A stretch of 64,000 nt of DNA from Paraphoma chrysanthemicola (lineage: Eukaryota > Ascomycota > Dothideomycetes > Pleosporales > Phaeosphaeriaceae), in NCBI GenBank assembly GCA_020744225.1, contig JAGMWG010000003.1, positions 992,001 through 1,056,000 on the forward strand, given 5' to 3'. The translations under genes and the position numbers were made by a program. The notes beneath the pieces are model-generated. The model was not told the DNA's origin, searched no databases, and worked only from the letters and a program-made list of their open reading frames with translations. Below, piece after piece: positions 9,533-21,600 of the stretch. How positions within the stretch are numbered: position 1 is the stretch's first letter; each line of letters starts with the position of its first letter.

Positions 9533-9991
9533 TCACACTTTGACGAACTTGGTGTGGCTTCCCGACGCAACCACTGGTCCTGGCTTATCATCGACCACTT
9601 TCCAAATAGTGGCGGTGGTGAAAGCTAGCGTTCCTCCTACTTTGCTCGCCTTGCCCTCAATCTCAATGACGTCTCCAATCTTGGCCGAGCTCTGGTACGT
9701 GATGTGGATGTCTACTGAGACGCCAGTCTTGGCCCGGCTGTCCCATGCAGCGATGGCGATGCCGCCGACCCAGTCGATCAGCGTTGCTGAGACAGAGCCG
9801 TGTATACCGCCATGAGAGTTCACGTGATTGTTAGTGAGCTGTAAACGTGCGCGGACGAGACCTTTGGATGCATGAAAGATTTTGATGTCATCGAGCAGAA
9901 ACTCGTAAATTGGGTTTTGCGTTTTCCGACCCTGCCAATACTGTTCGACGAAAGCTAGGGTCTCAGGACTGTTCTCAGTGTCCAATGACAT
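9533..9991 (-). CDS. Hotdog-fold acyl-CoA thioesterase (PaaI/THEM2-like)
   Basis: 152 residues from the ATG at 9991, without intron. The frame is open further upstream, but this ATG gives the usual length of single-hotdog thioesterases, and the upstream part has no conserved character. The family signature is visible: NSHGGIHGSVSATLIDWVGG (residues about 58-77), with the HGG turn followed by the helix carrying the catalytic-type Asp (D73). A C-terminal strand pair GTLAFTTATIWK follows. Family members hydrolyse acyl-CoA thioesters. The substrate is not predictable here. No mitochondrial or peroxisomal signal is obvious. The gene diverges from the Mdm1-like gene over 284 bp. Confidence 0.85.
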   Translation of the reverse strand: MSLDTENSPETLAFVEQYWQGRKTQNPIYEFLLDDIKIFHASKGLVRARLQLTNNHVNSHGGIHGSVSATLIDWVGGIAIAAWDSRAKTGVSVDIHITYQSSAKIGDVIEIEGKASKVGGTLAFTTATIWKVVDDKPGPVVASGSHTKFVKV

Positions 9992-10275
9992 GTTGGGCGA
10001 ATTGGATCGGACGACCTGAGTAAATGAAGGCTCGGGGGTGAAAAATGATGGGATTTCGGCGCAGCCAGGGATTTTCCTACATACCCCAGATTCGGTAATT
10101 CGGCAGAACGTATCGCCGAAACGCTTAGAACCGCAACTGAGGCGTGAAACAGCCAGCCCGCCAGCGTCAGCTGGAATTGACGCCACGTTGAGATCGCCTT
10201 CACTCCTGAGACCTTCACGCGCGCTCGAGACATTACTTTGTCTGCCAGCGCCCATGTTGCGCCTGCACAACCACC

Positions 10276-13200
10276 ATGACCGACGCTGTGCACGCACCCC
10301 CGAGTCCGCGCACTTCCGCCCTTAATGAGCCTCACGATGCGCCCGCGACAATCAGCGCAGAGTCGCTGGAGTCGCAAAAGGCTACACGAAATGCGCCCGC
10401 TGTGGACGCAAAGGCGCTCACAGATCGCGCGTTACAATTCTTAGCGACCGCGAGCAATGAGACGCTCGGAGCATGTCTTGTGGGGTTGGGCGCGGGGACA
10501 TATCTCATCCTGGGCCGAGTTGGTCTAGTTCTCATAGGCGTCGTGGGCGGCGTTGTGCTGCACGCGACGTGGGAGGGCAACAACACGCAGCAAGGCGATG
10601 GAGAGAAGAAGGGCAAGACTGGAGAGGGGAGGCGAAGGGAGCTAGGGGTGGACATTGTGCACAGAGTGCTCGACTGGCGGGATGCAAGGACACAAGAGAA
10701 GGGGAAGCACGAGGACGACACTTCAGACTTGTCGCTGAAGCTCTACTCGGGCAAACCCCTCGGCTTCTCCGAGTTCAAGCCAGAGACGGCGGCAGCCCTC
10801 ACAGAGCTGACGGATGCCGTCATTCGGGACTATGTCAAGTATGTTCCCAGCGCAGCGTCTGTAGATGTGTCTAATAGCGCGCAGATGGTGGTACTCTCCA
10901 GTGCTGCCTGCCGAAGAATCATTCCCCTATTCGTGTCGCCAGACCTTCACTGCTTTCCTCCTCGCCGTGTCTGCACACCTCTCCCGCAAGCGACCCGCCG
11001 ATAACTTTGTTGACTTCGTGACGCGCTCGTCGTCGTTTATGATCATCATCTTACAAGAGCTATCGGCCGCAGTCGCAGCGTCACCGGGCGATGCCGCAAG
11101 CGAGGCAGTGGACATCTACCTTAAGATGAAGCGGGACAGTACGCTAGCGAGCATACTGGACCCGGAATACCAGGTGCGACAATTCAGTGTAGCGGCCGAA
11201 GATATTCTTCAGAACTACCTGGAGCACAAGACTTACAACTGCTTGCCAGCGCGTGTCTTCCTACACCAAATCTTGGCCAAGGTCATACTGGAGATGATTG
11301 TCACAAGCTGTTCCAAACCTGAGTGGATAAATGGCTGGATCGTCTATCTTCTCGAGGACGGCGAGCCAGAGCTTCTGAATGCCATCGACGCAGGCGTTGA
11401 AGGTTCATCAGAGAGGCTCCAGAATGTCAAGCATAGGGTTGAGCAGCAGGCGCGGAAGTCCGAAGAGATGACCTCACCCGAAAGAAGAGAACACAAGCGC
11501 GTTGTCAGCAGAGCGCAGGATGCTATGGATGAAGCGATGCAAGAGGCGCAACGTCTGAGTCAAATGATTGCCGAGGAGGATGCGAAGCGCTTGAAAGAAC
11601 AGCAGAGACAGAGTACGTCAACGTCAACACTGAACGACGATCAGTCAGAGAGCACAACACAAGGCATTGTCACGCCGACTTCGTCACAAAGCGAGACATT
11701 GGCGGAAAATGAACCGTCCGACCTGGGCATTTCGGGTCTGTCGACTCGATCATTCTCAGAGGTCACTCCAGCGTTCCCACCACAAGCATCCGTGGAGGCA
11801 CCACAACAGGAAGTCAAGAGAGCGTTCACAAGCTTCGATCAATTGTTACCTGCCAATCCGCCAACAGCGCTGCTCGACAATCAACCACCTGTCGAGAAGC
11901 CACCACTACTCACACTCCACAATGCGACCATGTCTATATTCGATGATAGCGTGCCTGGTGAAAAGGGCACCATAAAAAATCGGCCGACAACCGAGTACTT
12001 GATTCAGATCGAGCCAAAATCACACCATCACTCTGGCTGGATGACAGCGCGCAAGTATGCAGAGTTTGAGACTCTACATGAAGTTATTCGACGCATCGCC
12101 GCCATCACAGGTACCATTGGATTCAATGAGGCGCATCCAATCTTGCCCGCGTGGAAAGGTCACACTAAGGCTTCATTGCGCGGGGAATTAGAGCGGTACC
12201 TGAACGATGCTGTCAAATATAAGCCTCTAGCTGAGAGTGAAGGCATGAAGCGCTTCCTCGAGAAAGAGGTTGGCTCTGGCAAGACTCCAGGAGGTGGCTT
12301 CCCTGGGATTGGATGGGCAGGTCAAACATTCGATACCATGGGCAAGGGCATGATCGATGTCCTGACCAAGGCACCCAAGGAAGTTGCTGGCGGTGGTAAG
12401 GCGCTCTTTGGCGGGGTCACCGGCGTCCTAGGCAGCGTAGCGACACCATTAGGAGGAGCGAAAAAGCATCGCGATACCATCACACCCGCTACCACAAGCA
12501 GCACACCAGCAAGCGACAACAGCCCCAGTCTCAGTCGCACGTCAACCTCCACAGCACCCGTTCAGAATCGGCATAACAGAGCAGAGTCGACTGTATCTGA
12601 ACTGCCAACGCATATTCGTACTGAAAGTACGCTGTCGCTTGCCACAAAGCGCACATCTATGGAATCGTCGCGCTCTCCTATCATTGATCAGCAACCACAA
12701 CGCGAAGCTCCAATGGAACGAAGACCATCTTACAATCCCGATGGTGACGGTAAACGTTCTGGATTGTCTTCTAGGTACGGCTCGCGAAGCAACAGCCGCG
12801 CACCGAGTGTGAGAGAAAGCATGGACTTGAGTCCGCTCTTGGGTGGCGATCAGCTCATGAACCTCCCTCCCATGCCCAGCGAGATCACCGACGATTACAA
12901 CACTTCCCGCAATCCAACCGACCCACTACACGCCCGCAACCCCTCCCGCGCATCAACAACGTCCTCCCAACCAACCGACGCCGTCCCGCCACTTCCCCGT
13001 CGGCCCTCAACCACATCCCTCCTATCTGCACAACCCAGCAAGCCCGCACCAAAACCCAAAGCAACAACAAACACTCATACACCGCTCACCGAACCCGAAA
13101 CCACAGTCCTTATCGAACTCTTCTTCGCAGTCATCAACGAACTATATACCCTTTCCTCTGCCTGGACTCTCCGCCGCACCCTCCTCAACGCCGCAAAAAC

Positions 13201-13576
13201 GTTTCTCCTACGTCCAGGAAACCCACAACTCGCATCCATCCAGTCACTCATGCAAACCACAGTCCTGGACGCCAACACATCCGATACTGGCCTCGCATAC
13301 CACATTCGCAAGATGCGTGAAAACGGTCTCCCAACGGAAGAGGAACTGAAAGCTTGGCCGGCGGAATCGAGTGCGGAAGAGAAAGAGAAACTGCGCGTCA
13401 AAGCGCGGAAGTTGCTGGTTGAGAGGGGTATGCCCGCCGCGCTGACGAGCGTCATGGGACAAGCGGCGAGTGGAGAGGCGCTGGGGAAGGTGTTTGATGC
13501 ACTGCAGGAGGGACGCATGGCAAGGGGTGTCATGTTTGGACTTGTGTTGCAGGGATTGAGGGGGGTTACGCAGTAA
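10276..13576 (+). CDS. Mdm1/SNX13-like PXA-PX-nexin C protein
   Basis: Two exons, 10276-10838 and 10885-13576, with a 46-bp intron (CTAAT branch element, CAG acceptor). The splice restores DYVKWWYSPVLP, the start of the PXA domain. The product is 1084 residues. A long hydrophobic hairpin lies at about residues 64-97, suitable for ER membrane insertion. The PXA domain spans about 160-340, a coiled coil about 370-430, and the PX phosphoinositide-binding domain about 555-650. Ser/Pro-rich linkers follow, then a sorting-nexin C-terminal domain at about 920-1080. No RGS domain is evident. In yeast and animals this family tethers ER to vacuole/endosome and lipid droplets. The same location is inferred. 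Confidence 0.9.
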
Positions 13577-13956
13577 TGAGTGCTTGCATGCGGAATAGTT
13601 CAGGTGATGAATGTTCGAATGCTTGATACGATATGGCTCGAAGAGACGGGATAAATATGGCGTGGCGTGGTATGGATGGTGTTGAACGGGCATTGTATGA
13701 TTAGGCGACTTTTGATGACGGGATCAGCTGGAATATACTAATGGATACCATGATCATATCCAAAGGGAAATGGTTGAAGAGTGTTGGTGGAGAAACATAT
13801 ATATGAAATATCACAGGAGTTGATCTCCCAAACCTTGAGCTCACCACCGACTCCAGTCAATCGCGTCGTGTAAGCATGTCGCTACTCCATCGCTATAAGG
13901 CATGTCCCTATTACTTTGCATGCCACAATCACGACCATGTAGGTAGCGTTCTAAAT
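13577..13956. other. Convergent 3' flanks, no gene seen
   Basis: Space between the stop codons of the Mdm1-like and P450 genes. It is AT-richer than the coding regions and presumably holds both 3' untranslated regions. Confidence 0.4.
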
Positions 13957-15698
13957 TCATCGCTCTACAAGTCTCATCCAAAGCTCCTCGGGCTCCGCAA
14001 ATTGAACAACCATGTGTGCATTCGAACCACGAATCAATTTAGCAATCTTCTCTCTCGCAGTATCCTCATCCAGGTCGTCCTTTGCGGCAGGAACAACCTT
14101 ATACTTTGTCAAGATCGTCGCCAACACCGCCGTGAACTCGACCTGTGCAAATTCTGCAATTTGATCATCAGCATTACTTGCGCGAAAATTTATTTGGGAG
14201 GATTGATGTACTCACTTTGCCCAGGACACACCCGCGGCCCCGCTCCCCATCCAAAGAATGCTTTATTGTTCGACAAAAGCTGCTCATCCGCCATCTTACT
14301 ACCCGGCTGAATCCAGCGCGTTGGATCCCACGTCTGCGGGTTGGTGAAATGATCCTCCGAAGCATGGCACGCGTACACATTACACATAACCTGCGCGTTG
14401 GCCGGTAAGGTCAAGTATGTCTGCCCAACTGACTCCTTCGACCCTGTGACCCGGAGCTGTAAGCCTTCACTGGCAACCGAGCGCCATGGGGGTGGGACGC
14501 CAAAGAGTCGAACGTTTTCATACATGACTGCGAGTGTTCGTTTGAGTCTGGGTTGGACTTTGGCGTAGTCGAGCGTGTCTGCCTTGCCGATGACTTCGCG
14601 AAGTTCTTCAGCGACCCAGTCTTGAATAGATGAGTTGATGGCGAGATGAGCGAGGGCGTAGGAGATTGCTGTTGCGGTTGTTTCGTGTCCGGCAAACGCG
14701 AACATGAACATATTCCCAGTGAGTTCGTCGTCGGACATGTATGATGCAGGCTTTGGGTTTTCGGCATTTTCTTCGTCGCTTGCTTTGATGAGGGCGTTGA
14801 GGAGATTTGGGCGCTTATTGATAATGTTGGTGGAGGGGTTCGTCTTGGTGGATTTGCGTTCACGGGCGATGGCTTCGAGCATGTAAACTTTGAACTCCGC
14901 GAGAGCTAGTAGGACGTTTTGAATCTGGCTTGATAGCAGAGGTTTGATGAATCTGTTCTTGAGCCACGGTATACCACCTACCACCGCAGCCATGATTGGG
15001 GACTTGAGCACAGTTTTCAATGCGTCTCGAAAAGTTAGGGCATGGCCTGGCGTCAGCTTGTTCACTCCCTCTCGAAATTCTCTCTGCATTCCAAACGCAG
15101 CTGCAGTCAAGACGTGTAAAGCTACAGTCCCCGAGTCTTGCACGACACTGTTGGTTTTTACGTTAGGCTTCGCAAGCCAGTCTTCCAGCATATCGCTTGC
15201 TTGTCGTAGGCTCTCATCCCACACAAATGTCGAAACACGTTCGTTGAAACAAGGCGCCGTCAACTTTCTGTGCCGTACCCACGGCTCGTCATTGACCGTG
15301 ATGATATTAGGCCCAAAGAAGTCGAGCGTCTTGAACACTTCTGGTTTAGGGAACTCTTTCATCGTCTTAAACACGTAGTCAATCGCAACTGGATCGCTCG
15401 CACACACCATGTTCATTCCAGGAGAGACGTGAATGAAGCAAGGCCCAAGTTCAGCATGTAGTTTGTTTCGATCTTGCCATGCACAGGTCTGGTCAAGCGC
15501 GCGAAACCAACGCTGACGCTTCATGAAGCTGCCGAGTGGGCCACGTGCAATGTGCCATGGCAGTGCATAGGGAGTAATTGGGCTGATAACTATGGCTAGA
15601 CCAGTCTTGCGGGCGCTGAGATAGTTGCGGTAGATTTTGTACGGCCAATTGAGAAGTAGTCCTAGTCCTAGGACTGTGGCGATCTGTAGTAGTGCCAT
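13957..15698 (-). CDS. Cytochrome P450 monooxygenase
   Basis: Two exons on the minus strand, 14216-15698 and 13957-14153, with a 62-bp intron placed just after the heme loop. The product is 559 residues. A hydrophobic N-terminal anchor (residues 1-18) points to the ER membrane. The I-helix oxygen-binding motif AGHETT is at 336-341, the K-helix ExxR (ENVR) at 394-397, and the heme loop FGWGAGPRVCPG at 482-493 with Cys491 as the thiolate ligand. The splice joins CPGQ to KFAQVEF, as expected for the L helix. All catalytic signatures are intact. The family number and substrate cannot be read from sequence alone. No biosynthetic backbone gene is nearby, so there is no sign of a secondary-metabolite cluster. 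Confidence 0.92.
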
Positions 15699-18600
15699 GA
15701 TGTGCTGTTGCTAATGATAGATAGGGAGCTCAGACAGTAGATTTGAAGCCGATGCGACTAACCAATAATGTGAATCAAGTGTATATGCTTGTGACGAAGA
15801 GGTGTACGTGCGACATGTAAGCTCAGTGACGAGGCTGAGGACCCGTGCGCAGTGATGAGGGGTGCAGCCATGATCGAATGAGGAAATGACGCCTATGCAT
15901 GTTTGTGTATCCAAGAACAACATGTGGAAGGTACCACTGATATCGAAGTGCAAAGCGCACTAATCTTACTAAGACGTCTCGAGACAAGGAGATGTTGCAA
16001 TACTGAAAAGCGAACTTAGCCACGAAAAGGGATTTGTAGACCGGAGAATGAATCACACAATGTAATTTCACAGAACTTGACCTAGAGTTACGCGCTCTGC
16101 AAGAAGCAAAGGACCGTTCGAGATGCCTGAGACTCTCGCAGGCGGAGAAAATTGTGATTAAACTAAAGTCTGGGGCATTAGCTCCACGTTCGTAGTGGCC
16201 ATGCAAGTCTTCACTCACCGCTTGCCTTGTTCTCACGATGCTGATCATTGCAGAAATGAGCTCCCTAGACTTTCAATTCTCATCTCACCTCAGCATCACG
16301 CAAATAGCCAATGCTATCTTCGTCGATATTGCAGATACTCTCATTTCGGAGACCGAAACTAACCCTGCAAAACAAGCAAAAGTAAGTTTCGCTTTTATTG
16401 GCTGCACACGACGAGAGCGCAACAAGGCCGAGTCGGTTCGACGATTCAAGGTGTACCTCGAATATTACTCTACAATTAGGACGATCTACAAGGCGCACGA
16501 TGGTAGGTCTGACAAATTTACTGAGACGTCAGTATACCCTACATCTTAAGACAAGGTTGGCGTCCAAAAGAATCACTCTACACCTGACCCTCACCCCTAC
16601 CCAAGAACTACAACGACTCACGCATCGGCTACAGGGTGGCAAAAAGCCCTACGAAACACCGTCTCCAAATCGTCTCCGGTTCGCATCACGCTTCTGCAAC
16701 CTGCACGTCTGCGCGTGCATCCGGCGCACGATGCAGGGCCGCATGCCGCATCAGAATCGGAGAGCGGACGCATGTACATTACTCGGCAGGTGATGCCCCC
16801 CAAAACCTGAATCTTGACAACATTTCGGTCCTGAGACAGCTGCTGTTCCATGTTCCCTGCGGCGCCGATGCGAACTGGTGTTCTGGCGAGACGTGCGGGA
16901 GGTGCGTTTTGACATGTTTCACGTGCGCCGCCCGCCTCCGCCAGTTTCTTTGCATTTGGCGCAGGACGGCGTGTTTGGGCAGAATTAGCCGATGATTCAG
17001 AGAGAGAGGGTCACGCCATGAGAATGCTCCGTATGACTATTGAAGACGTAAACTTGGGGACTGGGCGGAGGCAATATTGCTCCTCAGCTCTTGCGGCGAC
17101 GTTGAAGCGCTCCATCGTGTTTCGGCTTGAGAGCCGATGGTGACATCTTTTGTCGTGTTCTTGGGAGTGGCCCCGCTTGCAAGTTTGGATGAGGCCACGC
17201 CCTACCGTGCGCTAATTGGCTATCACGGGCGACGACAGCGCTCAACAATGGCTTCCAACGACCGCCTAAAGATTTGAGAATCATTCCAAAGCGGGGTATG
17301 AGGGGTAGATCAACGTCAACGTGAGGTGATTCATGTAATGGTGAAGTCCGAGCCGAGATGTTGCCCAAAGTGGTTTGCAAGGTCAGCACTGGCACGCATA
17401 ACCACGATGTGCTTCTAGCGTCAAGCCAACCACGGTATTCGATGGACATCGACCTCGCAGGCCGCTAAGAACCTGCGATTGATGCTCAAGATTTTCCGTC
17501 TGCGATCTATCTCGGCCCGCGCACATGCAGCAACTGGTGAACCGGCCCCAGCCTCTCCTAGGCGTCCCAACCACCTCATCCCATTCAAGGAAGGTTGTTA
17601 CGAGCACGTACGTCTTCGGCACTCGGCGGGATCGTGCACAAGGTGTGGACACATGAGAGCGAACCATTGGTAACGTGTGGGCCCTCTAACCTTCCTAATA
17701 ACTAGTGATATACTGGCGCTCAGTAGCGCAAGGATAGGCGTCGTAACATGTTGAATTCAGTAGAATTTCCGAGTGGCATAACCGCGGATGGAATAACTTA
17801 ATCAGCCAGGGAACTTGGCATGAGCTTTGTTCTCGCCGGGATGGCGTCTTCGGACTAGACTAGTGGGCGGCCTTCAAAGAAAAGTGGAGGCTTGTAGTAT
17901 TGCGTTGTAATCGATCCTACAACGGAGCTTGGACGGACGATACATTTCCCATATTGGAGTGTTCAAGCGATATTGTCAGGATTGATCCGGTTGACGGCGA
18001 GAGCGATTTATCCAGCCGCCCATCGCCTGCATAGGATTGTGCTTTATATTTTCACGAGAGATGTGCAAGATCAAGCGCGTAGAGAAGGTTATCTTGATAA
18101 GTTGGATAGCCTTGAGGCTGTGAAGACATTTCTCGCCTCCAGTCCGAACGCAAGTGCGCTAAGGTGGGAGTATGCGCATCCCACCGTGCCGCATTGGCTT
18201 CTTGCTACTGTCAAGGCGAGATGCATGTGCAACCAGCCGTCTTTCCGTAGTTGCATACCGGGTCGTCGTGATCCAGAGAGCTGGGCTGTAGGATTTGACA
18301 TGTGCATGTAGGCAAAATGCGCGGCAGGGCTCAACTGAGCGCATGGATTCATCCCAACCAACATTCGATATATTTGCGCTAAGACCTCTCTTAGAACGCA
18401 TGTTTGCACACATTACCTGCCCGATAAGGGTCATGGGGCGACTGGCTGTTTCGCAGCCAGAACACAATCTTGGCAGAGTGTGTAGAAGTGGTAGTCAGTC
18501 TATGTAATATTGCTTGACAATTAACCGTTTACAATAACTGCGGTGTACCCTGATGTAACAAAAGCAGAATCAAGTCATGCACGTATGTATGTCGTGCGTA

Positions 18601-21600
18601 ATGCCTAGGTGGAGACTGAAGGTGGATGCACTGTAGCGGCAAGCGGCTCCGCTGCTCGCTGCGAGATGGCAGCCTGCTTGCGGGCGACGTTCAGATGCTG
18701 CATGCCAGTGGGCGTCGATAAGCGTGGTCGATTCGCGGTGTCAAATACACACCAATTTCCCTGACCTGTCGGCACTTCAACATGGTCAACAAGCCAAAAT
18801 GTAAGCACATACACAGTAGGGAAGGATGCAAGCGCACGGCGCAGCGTGAACAGGAAAAGCCGGTCGCACACCATCCTGGCCCGCGATGGAAATCCTGAGA
18901 TTGCTTCATCCTTACCACTCCGACATGGTTGGTGGTCTCGAATAGCAAGAATAGACTAGCGGTGAAGAAAACAAAGTAATTGATGCCCGGGAACGAGCGT
19001 GTTGTCGACGGAACAACGGGATCATGTTTCAACCGGACAAAGGATCCCTCACCCACAATAGTTGTTGAGCTTTGTTGAGTGCATCGAAAAGCATCTGGAG
19101 TTATCCCAGAGTACGCTAGAGAATGCTGCGGCAAGCGAGTTGGCCACCAAGCATGGGGTGCGATGACAAGCAGTGGGGCGGGCAGTCTGTGAAGCAGCAC
19201 CGGTGAGCGCCGCCACGGATCTGTGACAACGAACCAATGAGAAGTACGAGCTCGAGCCCCACGAGCTGTTTTGGGATGCAAGGAGCGGCCGTGGCTTGCG
19301 TGCCCCATCAAGACCCGATAACGGCTCCGCTGGCTCCTGACGTGGCCAGCGTTGATTCGCAGCGGCACGCCTATCTGATGATCCGTCGGAGCATGCGGAG
19401 GAGGTCCTCTCCCCATCAGAATCGGGGCACTGTGGAAGGCAGGCAAAGCTGAGGGTAATAACTCATTACGAAGTGCCATTGGCGATTGTAGAACCTCAAG
19501 CCTATTTGTCGTGCGCAACCTGTTGCGAAATGGTAGAAAACCACGACTGCGAGTTCGAGATACCAGAAAGGCTCGAGCTCAGCGGGCTTGCGGGGGTATC
19601 CCATATCACCTGCATATGCAGCGCGGGTAGATGCATGTGAGACCTGTCCAATGAATAGAGTGTCCAGCGTCACCAAGCGTAGTCGTGCTGCGGGATTGCC
19701 TCACAGCTGCAGGAACGCTTGTCGATGCACTGCAGCTGATCAGGGCTTGTGATGGGCAAAATCAAAGTTCTGGAAATGTTGCTCGTCTTGCTTCATCTCC
19801 CAAGTCTCTCCATTCGGATCACAGAGCCCACAGGCCGCGCAAATTCGCAGATTAGCACCCTGTTTCGGATACCGCCAAGATCAAATCCGTCCAAGGACTC
19901 CGAATCTAGATTGGTCTTCTCTTGAACTGGACACAGGCCCCACAGTGTGGTCACGTCCGAAGAGAGTGCTCGAGGTGCAAAGGCTGACACTGCACGAGTC
20001 GAGCAGGCCGGGTGTTCAATGAGCTGAGGACTGGAATGTAATCAGGTGCGGAGCTGGTCTCACGTAGAAACAATTGAAGCATCGTATTCATTTCCGCAAA
20101 CTTCTGTGGGCATTCCTCTCGAACGACTGGTGGTGGTCAGCACGTAACATGGAGAGGCGCGGGTGCGGGCCTTCTCCACGATCCGCACCCACATCGCGCC
20201 GGATGCGCTGCACGTTTATTTCAGCTGTGCATGAGTGCTAGACACCTTCGCCCACGCGATCATGGTGTGACTTGACCTCATCGCAAGGGCATCTGAATGC
20301 ACAACCAATGCCAGATCTAGCACATGGTGCTATTGTGCGCTTCGCTTGGAGCCCTTGGGGCGGTCGCTTCGCCCTTGGTGCACGAGTACATTTTGTACCC
20401 TGTGTAGCATCAAGTTATTTCAAGGGCAACCTGGTATGGACGCCTGAGGCACTGCCCGACGATGATGAGAATCAACCGATGCTGTTGACGACCACTATCA
20501 TATGCCGTCAGTGGTCGTACAGGTGCGAGGGATTGCGCCCCACAGAGCTGATGGCCACGTCGTCCACTTGGTGGCAGGGAGGTTACTGGACGTGAAGGCT
20601 CATTAGCAAAACGGACAGGGCCGAAGTGGATGCGAACAGTTGGTTTGGCGCTTGGAGCGGCGAGCTGATCTGGCGAGTGCCCCAGTGTACTGTGTGGCTG
20701 GCATGCTGTCGTCTCGCTGGGCTTGAGGCTGTCACCGTTCGCATGGAACGCGCATGGATGCAGCCGGACTGTCTTGCGGGCCGTGCTTGCAGGAGTCCCG
20801 TGATCGATCAGTAACCTCGCCGCTCCCACCGTGGTGCGAGCGACAACGGCAGCAGCACATATTGCGCTGTGCCCAGGACGTGTTTCAGCTGGCCGAAAGG
20901 ACGAGTCTTGTGTGAGGGCAGCACGCCCCGCCCGAGGCACTGGGCTCATCATTGGCTTCGGAGCGCGAGACACGACAATGAATGTTGAAGCACAGCGACG
21001 GGTGGCTGTGGAGGGCAAGGCAGGAAAGCGTGACTGAGCGGGGTCTTGCCAGGTTGGGCAAGGCGCGGCCAGCACATCACCCACACCGCAACAGCGCGTG
21101 TCCTATCAGCCATCACGGCCGTCACATCCAACACCAAGGACGTGGTACATCGGCACGTTTTTCGAGCGGATTTACTTTGCGCGGAATGGAGGGCATTCAA
21201 CAGCAGCTGTGAGTGGGCATGGCGAGCGCCGCGGCGTACGCTGTCGCCCAAGTGTGGCTCGTTTAACTCTCATGTCATGTCAGCGCTCATGGCAAGCAGA
21301 GCGTCGCGCGCTCTCGAGTCTCCACGTTGCACATGCTCTCTGGCAGCACTCGCTTCGCACTCGGCCGGTGGTCGAGTTGACTGGCGTGGGTGCAATTGCT
21401 GTGTTGAAGGCTCCTGGGCGCAGCAGCATCTCCCGGGCTGCTGGAGAGCGACGAGTAGGCGGCCAACCACAGCAGGTCTGAGTAATGCCCAGCCATCGCG
21501 TTTCTGCACGGCCTACCGTCCGTTTTTTCCGTCCAGCGACCACGCTCGGGTTCATCCCTGCGAGTGTTGGATCGCGGGCATTTAGCCTGAGCTGGAATTC

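Noticed and set aside
18691..19518. 275-codon open frame on the minus strand in the stuA desert
   Set aside because: High His/Arg/Pro/Cys content without domain or hydrophobic-core pattern, overlapping other open frames in GC-rich DNA. Judged a chance frame.
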